A DNA stretch of 64,000 nt from Thiohalomonas denitrificans. Its GTDB lineage: Bacteria; Pseudomonadota; Gammaproteobacteria; Thiohalomonadales; Thiohalomonadaceae. Position 1 is the first letter of the stretch; each line of letters opens with the position of its first letter. The stretch is from assembly GCF_900102855.1 (NCBI RefSeq), contig NZ_FMWD01000002.1, positions 1 to 64,000 of the forward strand, in the 5' to 3' direction. Under the pieces are notes generated by a model. That model made no database searches. It was not told where the DNA came from and saw only the letters and a list, made by a program, of their open reading frames with translations. Below, piece after piece: positions 18,360-27,434 of this stretch. Made by a program: the position numbers and the translations under genes.

Positions 18360-19481
18360 TTAGACAAAGTCCATGCCCCCGTGAGCGGAGGCACCGGTGG
18401 TACCCGGGAGATACGGTGCAGGGTCGATGATAGGCTCCCGTCTCAGCATCAGGTCCGACAGCAACCGTGCCGATGCCAGCCCCATGACCACCCCGTTTCG
18501 GAACTGTCCCGCGTTCACATACAGACCGCGGATTTGAGGATGCTCCCCTATAAAGGGGACTCCCGTAGGTGAGCCCGGTCGCAAACCGGCCCATTGCGTC
18601 TCCACCGGAACGTTCCGAAGCCGGGGGAGAATGCCGAACGCGGCCGTCTTGAGCTCCTCGAGTGCCGCCTTCGTAGTCACCTTCTCGAATCCGGTCCTCT
18701 CCAGTGTACTGCCCACCAGCACCCGGCCGTCCCGGCGCGGTATCAGGTAGCGTTCACCGGCAAGGACAATGCGGTGCAACAGGTCAGGCGGACCGTTGAA
18801 AAGCACCATCTGGCCAAGAACCGGTTCAACCGGGAGAGAAAGTCCGGTCGATTCCAACAGCCTCCCGGTCCACGCCCCGCCGGCCACAACCACGCGCGTC
18901 GTCTGCCGAATCCCGGCAGCGGTGCGAATTCCCGTGATCCTGCCGGCTTCGCTGACAAACCCCTGAACTTCGCACTGCTCCTCGAAGGCGACACCCCGCT
19001 TTTCGAGGTCCGCCCGCAGCGCCTGTAGCAGGCGCGGATTCCGGACCTGTGCCACATCGGGCATCCAGAGGCCGCTTTCGCCCTGGCCCAACTCCGGCTC
19101 ACAGTTTTCGAGTCCGGCCCTGTCCAACGGTTCCAACCGGTACCCGTACCGAGACGCCCAGGCGCTCGCACGGGAGCACTCCGGTTCCGTCACATCGACC
19201 ATTAGTAGCCCGTTACGGGTCCACTGCGGATCAATCCCGGTCGTATCGGAAAGCTCCCGGCAGATTCCCTCATAGCGGAGCTGACCCCAATGCGCCAGCG
19301 CCGTCACCGGCTCCGGATAGCGCCAGGGATAGAGCGGCGAGAGAATGCCCCCACCTGCCCAGGAAGACTCCCGGCCGGTAGTACCCCGCTCCATGACGGT
19401 GACCTTCGCCTCCGACCGGACCAATTCGCGGGCCGTCAGCAGCCCAATGAGACCGCCGCCTACAACCAGGATATTAAACAC
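18360..19481 (-). CDS. thiO: Glycine oxidase ThiO (FAD-dependent)
   Basis: Oxidises glycine to iminoglycine, supplying dehydroglycine for the thiamine thiazole ring. The 373-residue DAO-fold protein starts with the FAD-binding motif VVGGGLIGLLTARELV, then ESSWAGGGILSPLYPW. Near the C-terminus it has AGLRPGSPTGVPFIGEHP and the FAD-closing segment YVNAGQFRNGVVMGLASA. These match ThiO better than DadA or D-amino acid oxidases. It lies 6 bp after a pilin gene and 22 bp before a Fur-like regulator, all on the minus strand. No other thi gene is in the window. Confidence 0.88.
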   Translation of the reverse strand: MFNILVVGGGLIGLLTARELVRSEAKVTVMERGTTGRESSWAGGGILSPLYPWRYPEPVTALAHWGQLRYEGICRELSDTTGIDPQWTRNGLLMVDVTEPECSRASAWASRYGYRLEPLDRAGLENCEPELGQGESGLWMPDVAQVRNPRLLQALRADLEKRGVAFEEQCEVQGFVSEAGRITGIRTAAGIRQTTRVVVAGGAWTGRLLESTGLSLPVEPVLGQMVLFNGPPDLLHRIVLAGERYLIPRRDGRVLVGSTLERTGFEKVTTKAALEELKTAAFGILPRLRNVPVETQWAGLRPGSPTGVPFIGEHPQIRGLYVNAGQFRNGVVMGLASARLLSDLMLRREPIIDPAPYLPGTTGASAHGGMDFV

Positions 19482-19487
19482 GGAGAG

Positions 19488-19925
19488 TTACTTGCCCCAA
19501 CAGCCGCTGTCAGCATAAGTACCGGAGTGGTCGGGTCCGTCCTTGTTGATCGCAAAAGTGCCGCAGCTGTCACCCGTCTGCCCTCCGGTCGGCGTTGCCG
19601 TCGCGGTATAGCCGGTGGAACTGCCCGTCCCGGTGACGATATCAATATTGTAGAACCCCTCCGGACTGGTTTGACTACCTGCCACATCGGTTCCCGCAGC
19701 ATCTGCACCACAGGCGCTGGTATTCTGGATGTCTTCTGCATAAAACGCGCAACTGGTTCGAAGCTTTTCTTGGGAAAGCTGTAATTCCAGCAGGGCGGCC
19801 ATCGCATCGGAGCGGCGACTCTTTTGTACCGATTCCTTGTAGGTGGGGTACGCGACCATTGCCAGAATTCCAACAATCGCAACCACGATCATTATTTCAA
19901 TCAGCGTAAATCCACGGTCTCTCAT
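19488..19925 (-). CDS. Type IV pilin (PilE-like)
   Basis: Prepilin with a short basic leader (MRDRG) and the class III cleavage/methylation site G^FTLIEIMIVVAIVGILA, including Glu5 of the mature protein. The 145-residue protein has four cysteines, two in the C-terminal part (GDSCGTF and DSGCWGK), typical of the D-region disulfide. Size fits a major or minor pilin of the PilE group. Start at 19925 gives the correct leader; the upstream frame is not used. It diverges from the first minor pilin operon across about 120 bp and lies 6 bp upstream of thiO. Confidence 0.88.
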   Translation of the reverse strand: MRDRGFTLIEIMIVVAIVGILAMVAYPTYKESVQKSRRSDAMAALLELQLSQEKLRTSCAFYAEDIQNTSACGADAAGTDVAGSQTSPEGFYNIDIVTGTGSSTGYTATATPTGGQTGDSCGTFAINKDGPDHSGTYADSGCWGK

Positions 19926-20048
19926 GTCACTCTTCTCCTCCTTGCCCCGACGAATGGTTGGGTTAACTGGGCGAACGGTCCTTTCAGGCCGATTCTCGTC
20001 TAACAAAACCTATACACTGACCGTTAGAGAAATCCAAGGCAAACAGTA

Positions 20049-20570
20049 ATGGTCCGTCTCCCTTTCGGTTTTACCCTGATCGAACTGATGATCACAATTT
20101 CCGTGCTCGCCATTTTGATCACTCTGGGTGTTCCTTCGTTCCAGGACACGTTGGAACGCCACCGCCTCAAGGCAGCCATCGAACAGGTCTATCAGGATCT
20201 GCAGTACGCCCGTTCCGAGGCGATAAAACGGAACCAGAATATCACGGTTCAACTGAAGATCCCTGCCGGCACTGACCCTTGGTGTTACGGGCTCAGCGAC
20301 GCCGGCGGCTGCGACTGCACAGCGTCTCCAGGCTGCGCCATTGATGGCGACCCGAAGAACACTACCGCCCACGATTTCCGCAACATCGCCCTGGATGGCT
20401 TCCACACCGCCGACTTCAATTTCGCCTTCGATGCGCACCGGGGCGGCGGCGCCGACCGATCCATTCGGTTGAACTCCGCCAGCGGTTATGAAACCCAAGT
20501 AGTCGTCAGCGCACTAGGGCGGGTGCGCCTCTGTTCAGACGATGACGTTATGGGATACCCGTCATGCTAG
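20049..20570 (+). CDS. fimT: FimT/GspH-type minor pseudopilin (set A)
   Basis: Minor pilin that helps prime pilus assembly; FimT proteins can also bind DNA during uptake. The 173-residue protein has the prepilin site G^FTLIELMITISVLAILITLG and the GspH-family middle region (ERHRLKAAIEQVYQDLQYARSEAIKRN). Five cysteines cluster at about 78-98 and the C-terminus (WCYGL, CDCTASPGC, CSDDD, YPSC). It is the first gene of the first plus-strand cluster and overlaps the next gene by 7 bp. Confidence 0.88.
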   Translation: MVRLPFGFTLIELMITISVLAILITLGVPSFQDTLERHRLKAAIEQVYQDLQYARSEAIKRNQNITVQLKIPAGTDPWCYGLSDAGGCDCTASPGCAIDGDPKNTTAHDFRNIALDGFHTADFNFAFDAHRGGGADRSIRLNSASGYETQVVVSALGRVRLCSDDDVMGYPSC

Positions 20571-21265
20571 CAATGAACCCCCGCCTTCGTTCGCTGCCCG
20601 ACGCCGGCTTCAGCCTGGTCGAGTTGATGATCGCCGTCACCCTCGGAATCCTGGTGATTGGCGGAGTCCTCTCGGTGTTTGCCTCCACAGTCCGCTCCAA
20701 CTCCGACATGCTGAAGATCACCAAAATAGAAGAGGAGCTGGCGGCGGCGATGACCTACATGGTCCGCGATATCCGCCGGGCCGGTCACATGCCGGCGGTC
20801 TATGACCCGGCCAATGTCGGAACCGGTTTCGCCAACATCTTTGACGCCATCATCATCGCCGACACCGACGGTGACTCCCCTGCAGACGACTTCGACTGTC
20901 TGCTCTACAGCTACGATGAGGACGGCGATGGCAACCTCGATGACGGTACAGAAACACCCACTGAGGATCACCCGGATGAAAGACGTGGCTTCCGTTTCGA
21001 CACTACCAGCCAGGCCATTGAGGAGCGTCAGTCGGGAGCCGACTGTGTCACGGGCGGTTGGGAGAACATCACCGCCTCGAATATAGCAATCACGAACCTG
21101 CAGTTTGACCTCGTCCCGGCGTCCGTATCCCTGTCCACGGGCCAAAGCATCAATGTGCGCCGGCTCACCATCACCATCAACGGCCAGCTGGCCAACGACC
21201 CGGAGGTTGCGCGAACCCTGCAACAGACCATCCGGATCCGTAACGACAGCATCACCACTCCTTAA
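20564..21265 (+). CDS. pilW: PilW-family minor pilin (set A)
   Basis: Minor pilin of the priming complex. The 233-residue protein begins with a leader ending AGFSLVELMIAVTLGILVIGG (cleavage after G, Glu5 present), then the PilW-typical MTYMVRDIRRAGHMP segment. The central region is very acidic (DTDGDSPADDFD, DEDGDGNLDDG) with DxDxDG-like patterns that could bind calcium. Length is below the usual 300-350 for PilW. It overlaps fimT upstream and is followed after 13 bp by pilX. Confidence 0.85.
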   Translation: MLAMNPRLRSLPDAGFSLVELMIAVTLGILVIGGVLSVFASTVRSNSDMLKITKIEEELAAAMTYMVRDIRRAGHMPAVYDPANVGTGFANIFDAIIIADTDGDSPADDFDCLLYSYDEDGDGNLDDGTETPTEDHPDERRGFRFDTTSQAIEERQSGADCVTGGWENITASNIAITNLQFDLVPASVSLSTGQSINVRRLTITINGQLANDPEVARTLQQTIRIRNDSITTP

Positions 21266-21278
21266 GGAGCAGACCGGC

Positions 21279-22610
21279 ATGATGACATCCTTGTCTGCAC
21301 AACGCGGTTACGCCACCCTGGTAGTTTCCCTCATCCTCCTGGTGGCGATCACGCTGATTACCCTCTATGGCGCCCGCACCAGCCTGATGACACAGCGGAT
21401 ACTCGGCAACGACAAACGCGCCACCGAATCATTCGTGGAGGCAGAGCGCGGCCTCGACGAGGGGGCCATGTTCATTAGCCGCAATATCAGGGATCTCTCC
21501 AATGCGTGGGTCACGGAGACCCGCTGGGTAAGCTGTGGTACCAGTATTGAACTCCCCTGCGGCGACGGCAGCCAAAATATTTTCGATGCCAATTTTGTCT
21601 ACTATCAGGATCCGGACGACAACAGTAAGAACTATGTCGCTGAACTCTCCGACGACGAACCGCGCCGTGTCTACCTGGTGGCCCGATGCCAGGACGAGGA
21701 CCCGCCAGACGGCACTTGCGACCATGTGGGTCCGGGCGCATACACAATCGATCCCGATGATCACGATGATGAAGACATGCGTGGTTCACTCATCCATACC
21801 ATCGCGACCGGCACAAGCGATGATGGCACCGGCTCCGCCACCATTCGCCAGAGCCACTATATCTATCAACTCGTCGCCTCCTCTCCGGCATCTCCGCTGA
21901 CGATTGATGCAGCGTCCAATGTCTCCGGCAGCTTCGAGATCGTAACCAACCCCGACGGCGGCGGCACCGGGGTGCCCGTCTCGATGTGGTCCGATCAACC
22001 GATCGACGTCGGCACCGCGATCACCACCTGTGAGGTGGGGGAATACGAATTGAACGACGGCTCCTGTCCCGGCACCACTCCGGAATCGTTGACGGCGGAC
22101 GGGGATGCGGGGATCGACATCGTCGGTGAAGCCAATCCTTTTCCCGCTGACATGTTCGACTATGTATTCGGAATTCCAACGGAAGAGTACAACCAGGTCA
22201 AGGACCAGGCGACAGCCGCCGGCCACCTCCTGACCGACTGCTCAACGCTGGATACAGCGTCAAACGGCCTCTACTGGATCGAGGGTGCTTGTGACCTGAA
22301 GATCGAGATCGGTTCATCCGCCGGCCCGGTCCTCCTCGTGATAGCCGACGGGCAGCTGGATATCAATGCCGGCGCCGAAGTCTACGGGCTGGTCTACGCA
22401 TTCGATGTTCCTCCCGAGGATGACGCAGGGGATATCAAACTGAACGGCGGCGCGTTGATTCGCGGCGGTTTTGTCGCCGATCGGAAGCCGACAACAAACG
22501 GGGCCATGACCATCTACTACGACGCGGACCTACTTGAAAAGCTTGTCGACAACGAGAGTCTGGCGGCCTCCGGTCGGGTGCCGGGCAGCTGGGTCGACTA
22601 CCACGAATAA
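21279..22610 (+). CDS. pilX: PilX-family pilus protein, enlarged (set A)
   Basis: The N-terminus is the PilX type: QRGYATLVVSLILLVAITLI followed by YGARTSLMTQRILGND and an ERGLDEGA helix. It lacks Glu5, as PilX proteins do. At 443 residues it is more than twice the usual PilX length of about 170-200. The extra C-terminal part (about 300-443) is a beta-rich domain ending in repeats like GAEVYGLVYAF and NGGALIRGGFVAD, somewhat like a polymer-forming beta-helix. ATG at 21279 follows AAGGAG with 9-nt spacing. It precedes the giant PilV by 15 bp. Confidence 0.85.
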   Translation: MMTSLSAQRGYATLVVSLILLVAITLITLYGARTSLMTQRILGNDKRATESFVEAERGLDEGAMFISRNIRDLSNAWVTETRWVSCGTSIELPCGDGSQNIFDANFVYYQDPDDNSKNYVAELSDDEPRRVYLVARCQDEDPPDGTCDHVGPGAYTIDPDDHDDEDMRGSLIHTIATGTSDDGTGSATIRQSHYIYQLVASSPASPLTIDAASNVSGSFEIVTNPDGGGTGVPVSMWSDQPIDVGTAITTCEVGEYELNDGSCPGTTPESLTADGDAGIDIVGEANPFPADMFDYVFGIPTEEYNQVKDQATAAGHLLTDCSTLDTASNGLYWIEGACDLKIEIGSSAGPVLLVIADGQLDINAGAEVYGLVYAFDVPPEDDAGDIKLNGGALIRGGFVADRKPTTNGAMTIYYDADLLEKLVDNESLAASGRVPGSWVDYHE

Positions 22611-22625
22611 GATCGGGGTGATGCA

Positions 22626-24740
22626 ATGAACAGAAGCAGAACGCACGCCGGCTTCGGCCTTATTGAAGTCCTGATTGCCCTCGTGGTGGTGGCCTTCGGC
22701 CTGCTCTCCCTGGCCAGTCTTCAGGTCGGTTTCCTGTCCGGCGGTTCGGAAGCCAAGGCACGCTCCCTGGCCCTCAACCTTGGGCAGCAGAAGCTGGACG
22801 ACCTGCGCAGCTTCGAACAGCTCACCAGCGGAGGTGCCGGCACCTTTGGCTTTGACGAGATCTCCGCCGACGATGCCGGTGGCGCCGAAGATCCCGATGG
22901 AAACCTGCTGATAGCAGCGGAGAGTGTAAATCTATCGGGAATCGAGTTTGATCTCTCCTGGGCAGTGACGGACTACTACATCCCACCCGGCACTGCGACC
23001 GATGGCAGTGCGGTCGATCAGAGCCCGGTCACTACCTGGGATACGACCAACTGGGGCACGGCGCCTTCGCGCCCCGACTACAAGCTCGCTGCCGTCACCA
23101 TCGAATGGACCGATAGGGACGGCACGACCCAAAGCGAAACCCTCACCGGAACCGTCACCGCCAGCAGCCCGTCCTCTTCCGGGCGGACGGTGACCCCGCC
23201 CTCCGCCGGGGTAAAACCGGAGGTCGAGTACACACCCGGCACCCGGCCGGAGATTGTCGCCGTGGATGACGGAACCAATACCCGCGAAACCACGCTGCCC
23301 GATCCGGACGTGTCGCAAAACAACGAATTCACCGTCACCCGGTTCGACGAGATTACCTACGACGACCACGACATCATGCTAAGCAGGACCAATTTCATCA
23401 CCGCCAACTGCGAGTGCAACAAGGAAAGCACCGATGCCGATGCGTTTACGCCGGTGCTGCAAGCGCTCGTCGGGCTCGAGTTGGGCGCGTTGATTCAAAA
23501 ACGGGTGGGCTCACGCATCAACACGGGCCAGGCGGGCCAGCAGTCAACATACTGCGAGATTTGCTGCCAGGATCACCACGACAAAACCAATCAAAAACTC
23601 TATGACCCGTTCCGGCCCGCTACGACCGATGGCAACGACAACTTTCCGACCGGAATCGATGGCGACCACAGCCATGCCTACCCGGATGCCGACGGTAATC
23701 TCCTCGCCGCCAATGCGGATAACGACGTCTACCTGGAGTCCTGCCGGTTTGCATTCATCAACGGCAACCTGAACATTTTGCAGGACTGGTACCTCGAAGA
23801 CCTGACCATCCTGCAAAGCGATTGGCTTGATAATGATGTAAACTATGATGACTACTCCCAATACGTAAAGGATTTCGCCACCGCTTACATCGATGAGATC
23901 GATGGTGAGCCGACATGCAATAGCGACACCATCGCCGATTATTCCAACTATACTCGCCCCACCGTTTCCATCGATTTCGATGAGCAGCCCGACCCGCTGG
24001 ACCGGACTAAAGGCACCACAACTAACTTTATCGCCCGAGGGATTTACGTCGATCGGATGGAGTCGGATCTGCTCAACGAGATCAAGTGTCTGAAAAAAGC
24101 GAACGACCCCTACCTGCATTTAATTCCATTTCATGAAGTAAACGTCACCAAGCTGGCCTCCTGGGGCGTGAGCGACCCCCTCAGCGCCAGTGTGACCAGC
24201 GAGCCCCTGGAAGATGGTGCGAGCCACAGCCGGGGTGTGCTGACAATCCCGGACGATAGCAAGGGTACATTTTCCCTGCGGGCCTCGATCGAGGAGAGTA
24301 ATACCGGCTTGACGGATACCGTGCCGATTGATTGGGACGACTGGACTGAAAGAGAGGACGAAATTGAGATAAGAGTACAAACTCCCACCGACGGTGATGG
24401 CGTGACTATAGCAGGAACTGTCACCGCCGGGGGCGGGACCAGCCTTGCGCCGGGCCAAATCATTATCGAGGGTCTTGGCGAGGCATCCTGTACCCGCGAC
24501 ACCGACGACGCCTACGGCTGCTGGCTCGAAGGGGGCAGCGGTACTATCCGCATCTCCAACTACAGACCCCCGGATAACCAGGGTGTTGCCCTCGACAATC
24601 ATGTGTGCCCGACACCGGACGTTTCTCAGAACCTTACACTTGACGACGACCAGACCGAGTACTCGGAGTTCGTGTTCGAAGGGGCTGACGCCAATCCAAG
24701 CTTCGATATTGTTATCAAGAAGTCCAACCAGTCCTGCTGA
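22626..24740 (+). CDS. pilV: Giant PilV-type minor pilin with Cys/His-rich extension
   Basis: The N-terminus is a normal PilV: leader ending AGFGLIEVLIALVVVAFGLL, then QVGFLSGGSEAKARSLALNL. At 704 residues it is about four times the usual length. The extension holds a Cys/His cluster, C262-E-C264 and C310-E-I-C-C314-Q-D-H317-H318-D, that looks like a metal site. It also has Asp-rich loops (DGDHSHAYPDADGN) and a C-terminal Ig/carboxypeptidase-regulatory-like domain at about 590-700 (DGVTIAGTVTAGGG). It closes the first cluster, where pilY1 would be expected, so it may be the exposed tip subunit; that is inference. Confidence 0.82.
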   Translation: MNRSRTHAGFGLIEVLIALVVVAFGLLSLASLQVGFLSGGSEAKARSLALNLGQQKLDDLRSFEQLTSGGAGTFGFDEISADDAGGAEDPDGNLLIAAESVNLSGIEFDLSWAVTDYYIPPGTATDGSAVDQSPVTTWDTTNWGTAPSRPDYKLAAVTIEWTDRDGTTQSETLTGTVTASSPSSSGRTVTPPSAGVKPEVEYTPGTRPEIVAVDDGTNTRETTLPDPDVSQNNEFTVTRFDEITYDDHDIMLSRTNFITANCECNKESTDADAFTPVLQALVGLELGALIQKRVGSRINTGQAGQQSTYCEICCQDHHDKTNQKLYDPFRPATTDGNDNFPTGIDGDHSHAYPDADGNLLAANADNDVYLESCRFAFINGNLNILQDWYLEDLTILQSDWLDNDVNYDDYSQYVKDFATAYIDEIDGEPTCNSDTIADYSNYTRPTVSIDFDEQPDPLDRTKGTTTNFIARGIYVDRMESDLLNEIKCLKKANDPYLHLIPFHEVNVTKLASWGVSDPLSASVTSEPLEDGASHSRGVLTIPDDSKGTFSLRASIEESNTGLTDTVPIDWDDWTEREDEIEIRVQTPTDGDGVTIAGTVTAGGGTSLAPGQIIIEGLGEASCTRDTDDAYGCWLEGGSGTIRISNYRPPDNQGVALDNHVCPTPDVSQNLTLDDDQTEYSEFVFEGADANPSFDIVIKKSNQSC

Positions 24741-24945
24741 TGGCAAAAGGCAAGGAAGCCTTCTTGAGATAGTAAGTTCCTGCGTTCTCAAGTTGAGAAG
24801 ACAAGGAGTTCAGCAAAACCATCTGCAGTTTTCCTAACCCAGGATAGTGAACCCCTTCACGTCATCCGTTTCGGTTCGATGATATTGTCTCCGGCAGTTC
24901 CGCCGGAGGCAAGGAGGCGCGTCCGGCTGTTAAAGAGGCGCGCCC

Positions 24946-25356
24946 ATGAAAAAGCAGTACGGCTTCACACTAATCGAATTGATGGTGGTCGTGGCGATCA
25001 TCGCCATTCTGGCGGCCGTCGCCTATCCCTCCTATACCGCGCAAGTGCAGAAAGCCAAACGTTCTGCCGTACAGCAGTTCATGATGGAGATCGCGCTGGC
25101 GCAGGACCAGTTCATTCTCGACACGATGATCTATGCGGACAGCGTAGGTGACGATGGTGACGCCACGGCAGACGATCTGAACCTGACGATCCCCGCAGAA
25201 GTGGATGACAACTATGCCGTTACCATCCCCTCGGTAACGACCTCACCGCCATCCTATTTAATCCGGGCGGTACCCAAGACAGGCAGCCAGATGGCCGGGA
25301 CGGCCACCTTGGAACTCGATAGCGATGGAACGAAAACTCCCGCCGACGAATGGTGA
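24946..25356 (+). CDS. pilE: PilE-type minor pilin (set B)
   Basis: Pilin-like protein of 136 residues with leader MKKQYG^FTLIELMVVVAIIAILAAV (Glu5 present) and helix SYTAQVQKAKRSAVQQFMME, the ComP/PilE minor-pilin pattern. It lacks the usual C-terminal cysteine pair and ends DGTKTPADEW. An AGAGG ribosome site lies 9 nt upstream. The 205 bp before it holds a 7-bp GC hairpin (24889-24908) and no gene. It opens the second minor-pilin cluster and overlaps fimT by a few bases. Confidence 0.88.
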   Translation: MKKQYGFTLIELMVVVAIIAILAAVAYPSYTAQVQKAKRSAVQQFMMEIALAQDQFILDTMIYADSVGDDGDATADDLNLTIPAEVDDNYAVTIPSVTTSPPSYLIRAVPKTGSQMAGTATLELDSDGTKTPADEW

Positions 25357-25841
25357 CGGCCATGGTCACCCAAAGACGCGGACAGGCTGCATTCACACTT
25401 ATCGAGCTGATGATAACCCTTGCGATTCTGGTTATCCTGACGACGCTCGCGGTACCGGGCTTCAATGGCTATATCAGCAATCAGCGGGTAAAGAGCGCCG
25501 CCTACGACCTGATTGCCACATTCAATTACGCCCGCAGCGAAGCGGTCAAGCGCAATGAACCGGTAACGATCTCTGCCGACGCCTCAGACTGGTCCAATGG
25601 TTGGGCGATTACCGCCGGTGGCAAAACCCTTCAGACGTACGAAGCAGATAACAGCGTCTCCATTGCGGAGAGTAATTCCCAGTTCAGCATCACTTACAAG
25701 GGCAATGGGCGCCTGTCGAACTCCACCAAACCGGCGGTCACTATCTGTGATCCGAATCTCAGCTCTTCCGTGACCAAGCGCGTCATCCATCTCGACCTGA
25801 CCGGACGCCCCAATCTGAAAAAGGATGGTGCGTGTGCGTGA
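25350..25841 (+). CDS. fimT: FimT/GspH-type minor pseudopilin (set B)
   Basis: Prepilin with the cleavage site at A^FTLIELMITLAILVILT (an Ala before Phe in place of the usual Gly). The GspH-family region NQRVKSAAYDLIATFNYARSEAVKRNEPV follows. At 160-163 residues it has the usual length, with a C-terminal cysteine pair (ICDPN, GACA). Start may be ATG at 25350 or 25362; the second gives a leader of normal length. It overlaps pilE upstream and pilV downstream, so the cluster is translationally coupled. Confidence 0.87.
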   Translation: MVTAMVTQRRGQAAFTLIELMITLAILVILTTLAVPGFNGYISNQRVKSAAYDLIATFNYARSEAVKRNEPVTISADASDWSNGWAITAGGKTLQTYEADNSVSIAESNSQFSITYKGNGRLSNSTKPAVTICDPNLSSSVTKRVIHLDLTGRPNLKKDGACA

Positions 25842-26388
25842 ACGAAGGAGAGCGACCGGCTTTTCGATGATCGAGGTGCTGGTAACCGTAATTATCATTT
25901 CAGTTGGCCTGCTCGGTCTCGCCGCATTGCAATCCAAAGCACAGCAGGCAGAACTGGAGTCCTATCAGCGAACACAGGCCCTGATCCTACTCCAGGACAT
26001 GGTCAATCGAATCCACGCCAATGGCGGAACCGCAGGCTGTTACGACATCACCGACGCGGCTACCGGGGCACCATTCGTAGGCACCAATGGCGATACCTTC
26101 ATCTGCGATTCCTACGGCACATCGGCCACGCGAGCAGTGGCCGATGGCGACCTGGAAAGCTGGGGCAGTGCCCTGAAGGGCATGGAGGGAAGCACCGGCG
26201 GCACATTGATTGGTGCACGGGGCTGCGTCAGCTATGACTCCACCACCGATATTTACACGGTGGCGGTAGCCTGGCAGGGCCTCTCCAGTACCGTTGCACC
26301 CTCCAACACCTGTGGAACCGGCCTGTATGGCGACGAAGAGAAGCGGCGCGTGGTAACCGCGACGCTCCGCATCGCGGACCTGAAGTGA
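25825..26388 (+). CDS. pilV: PilV-type minor pilin (set B)
   Basis: Normal-sized PilV of 187 residues: leader MVRVRERRRATG^FSMIEVLVTVIIISVGLLG, then ALQSKAQQAELESYQRTQAL and LLQDMVNRIHANG, the standard PilV pattern. Four cysteines (GCYDI, ICDSY, RGCVS, NTCGTG) likely form two disulfides. It contrasts with the 704-residue PilV of the first cluster. It overlaps fimT by 17 bp and pilW by 4 bp. Confidence 0.9.
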   Translation: MVRVRERRRATGFSMIEVLVTVIIISVGLLGLAALQSKAQQAELESYQRTQALILLQDMVNRIHANGGTAGCYDITDAATGAPFVGTNGDTFICDSYGTSATRAVADGDLESWGSALKGMEGSTGGTLIGARGCVSYDSTTDIYTVAVAWQGLSSTVAPSNTCGTGLYGDEEKRRVVTATLRIADLK

Positions 26389-27434
26389 AGCAAACCATGG
26401 CAATTCCGGGAAAACTCCCCAGGCAGCAAGGGCTCTCATTGGTGGAGCTGATGGTCGCTGTAGTCATCGGACTGATGCTGCTCGCCGGGCTGCTTTCGGT
26501 CGTGACCAACAGCAGCAAGAGCTATGGAGAGCTCAACAAGACCAGTCGCCAACTGGAAAACGGGCGCTACGCGCTCGGACTCCTCGCCGATGAGATTCAA
26601 CATGCCGGCTTTTACGGGGGGCATTTCAACCTGGGCAGCGCACCGGGCACTCTGCCCGATGTGTGCTCTACCACCCAAGCAGTACTGGCAAGTGCCCTAC
26701 CTTTGCCGATCCAGGGGTTGGACGACCCGACAAGCCCCGGTCTCAGCTGTCTCGATGATGCCAACCACCTGGACGGAACCGACATCCTGGTGGTGCGACG
26801 CGCGTCCACCACCGCCGGGACCCTGGGGGCGCTGGAGCTCAATCGATTCTATGTGCAGGGGACCGGTGAGGGCGTGGTGTTGGAGCAGGAGAATGATGTC
26901 CATACAGTGTCGGACGACGTCGCCACCTTCAAACTCGAACGGCGTGACGATGTCGATGGATCCCTCGAACCGGCACCGGTCTATCCCTTCACAACCCACA
27001 TCTATTTTGTAAGCCCCTGTAGCGAACCCTCGGGCAGTGTCTGCGACGGTAGCGCCGATGGTGGTAGCCCCATTCCCACGCTCAATCGGCTGAAACTGAC
27101 CGTCGACGGCAGCGGGCCAACATGGGAACGGGAACCCCTGGTCGAGGGCATCGAGATGCTGCAGATCGATTACGGCGTGGATGACGATGGCGACGGCTCG
27201 CCCACCGGCAGTTATGTCACCAATCCGACCACTGCCGATGGATGGTCCAACGTCGTGACGGCTCGGGTCAATATCCTGGCACGCCACATCGAACCGAGCG
27301 GCGGTCATCAAGACGTCAAGATCTATACGCTCGGAGAGCACGGCACGGTCGGGCCGTTCAACGACCGCTATAAACGGCACGTCTACAGCACCACAGTCCG
27401 CGCGAGCAACCCCAGCATGCGGAGGCAGCAATGA
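26385..27434 (+). CDS. pilW: PilW-family minor pilin (set B)
   Basis: The 349-residue protein has the usual PilW length. The leader ends RQQG^LSLVELMVAVVIGLMLLAGL, followed by the family helix SRQLENGRYALGLLADEIQHAGFYGG. Later regions include the PilW-type segment VEGIEMLQIDYGVDDDGDG and the C-terminus RHVYSTTVRASNPSMRRQQ. Start is GTG at 26385 or ATG at 26397; both keep the leader. It overlaps pilV and pilX by 4 bp each, so the cluster is tightly coupled. Confidence 0.9.
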   Translation: MKQTMAIPGKLPRQQGLSLVELMVAVVIGLMLLAGLLSVVTNSSKSYGELNKTSRQLENGRYALGLLADEIQHAGFYGGHFNLGSAPGTLPDVCSTTQAVLASALPLPIQGLDDPTSPGLSCLDDANHLDGTDILVVRRASTTAGTLGALELNRFYVQGTGEGVVLEQENDVHTVSDDVATFKLERRDDVDGSLEPAPVYPFTTHIYFVSPCSEPSGSVCDGSADGGSPIPTLNRLKLTVDGSGPTWEREPLVEGIEMLQIDYGVDDDGDGSPTGSYVTNPTTADGWSNVVTARVNILARHIEPSGGHQDVKIYTLGEHGTVGPFNDRYKRHVYSTTVRASNPSMRRQQ

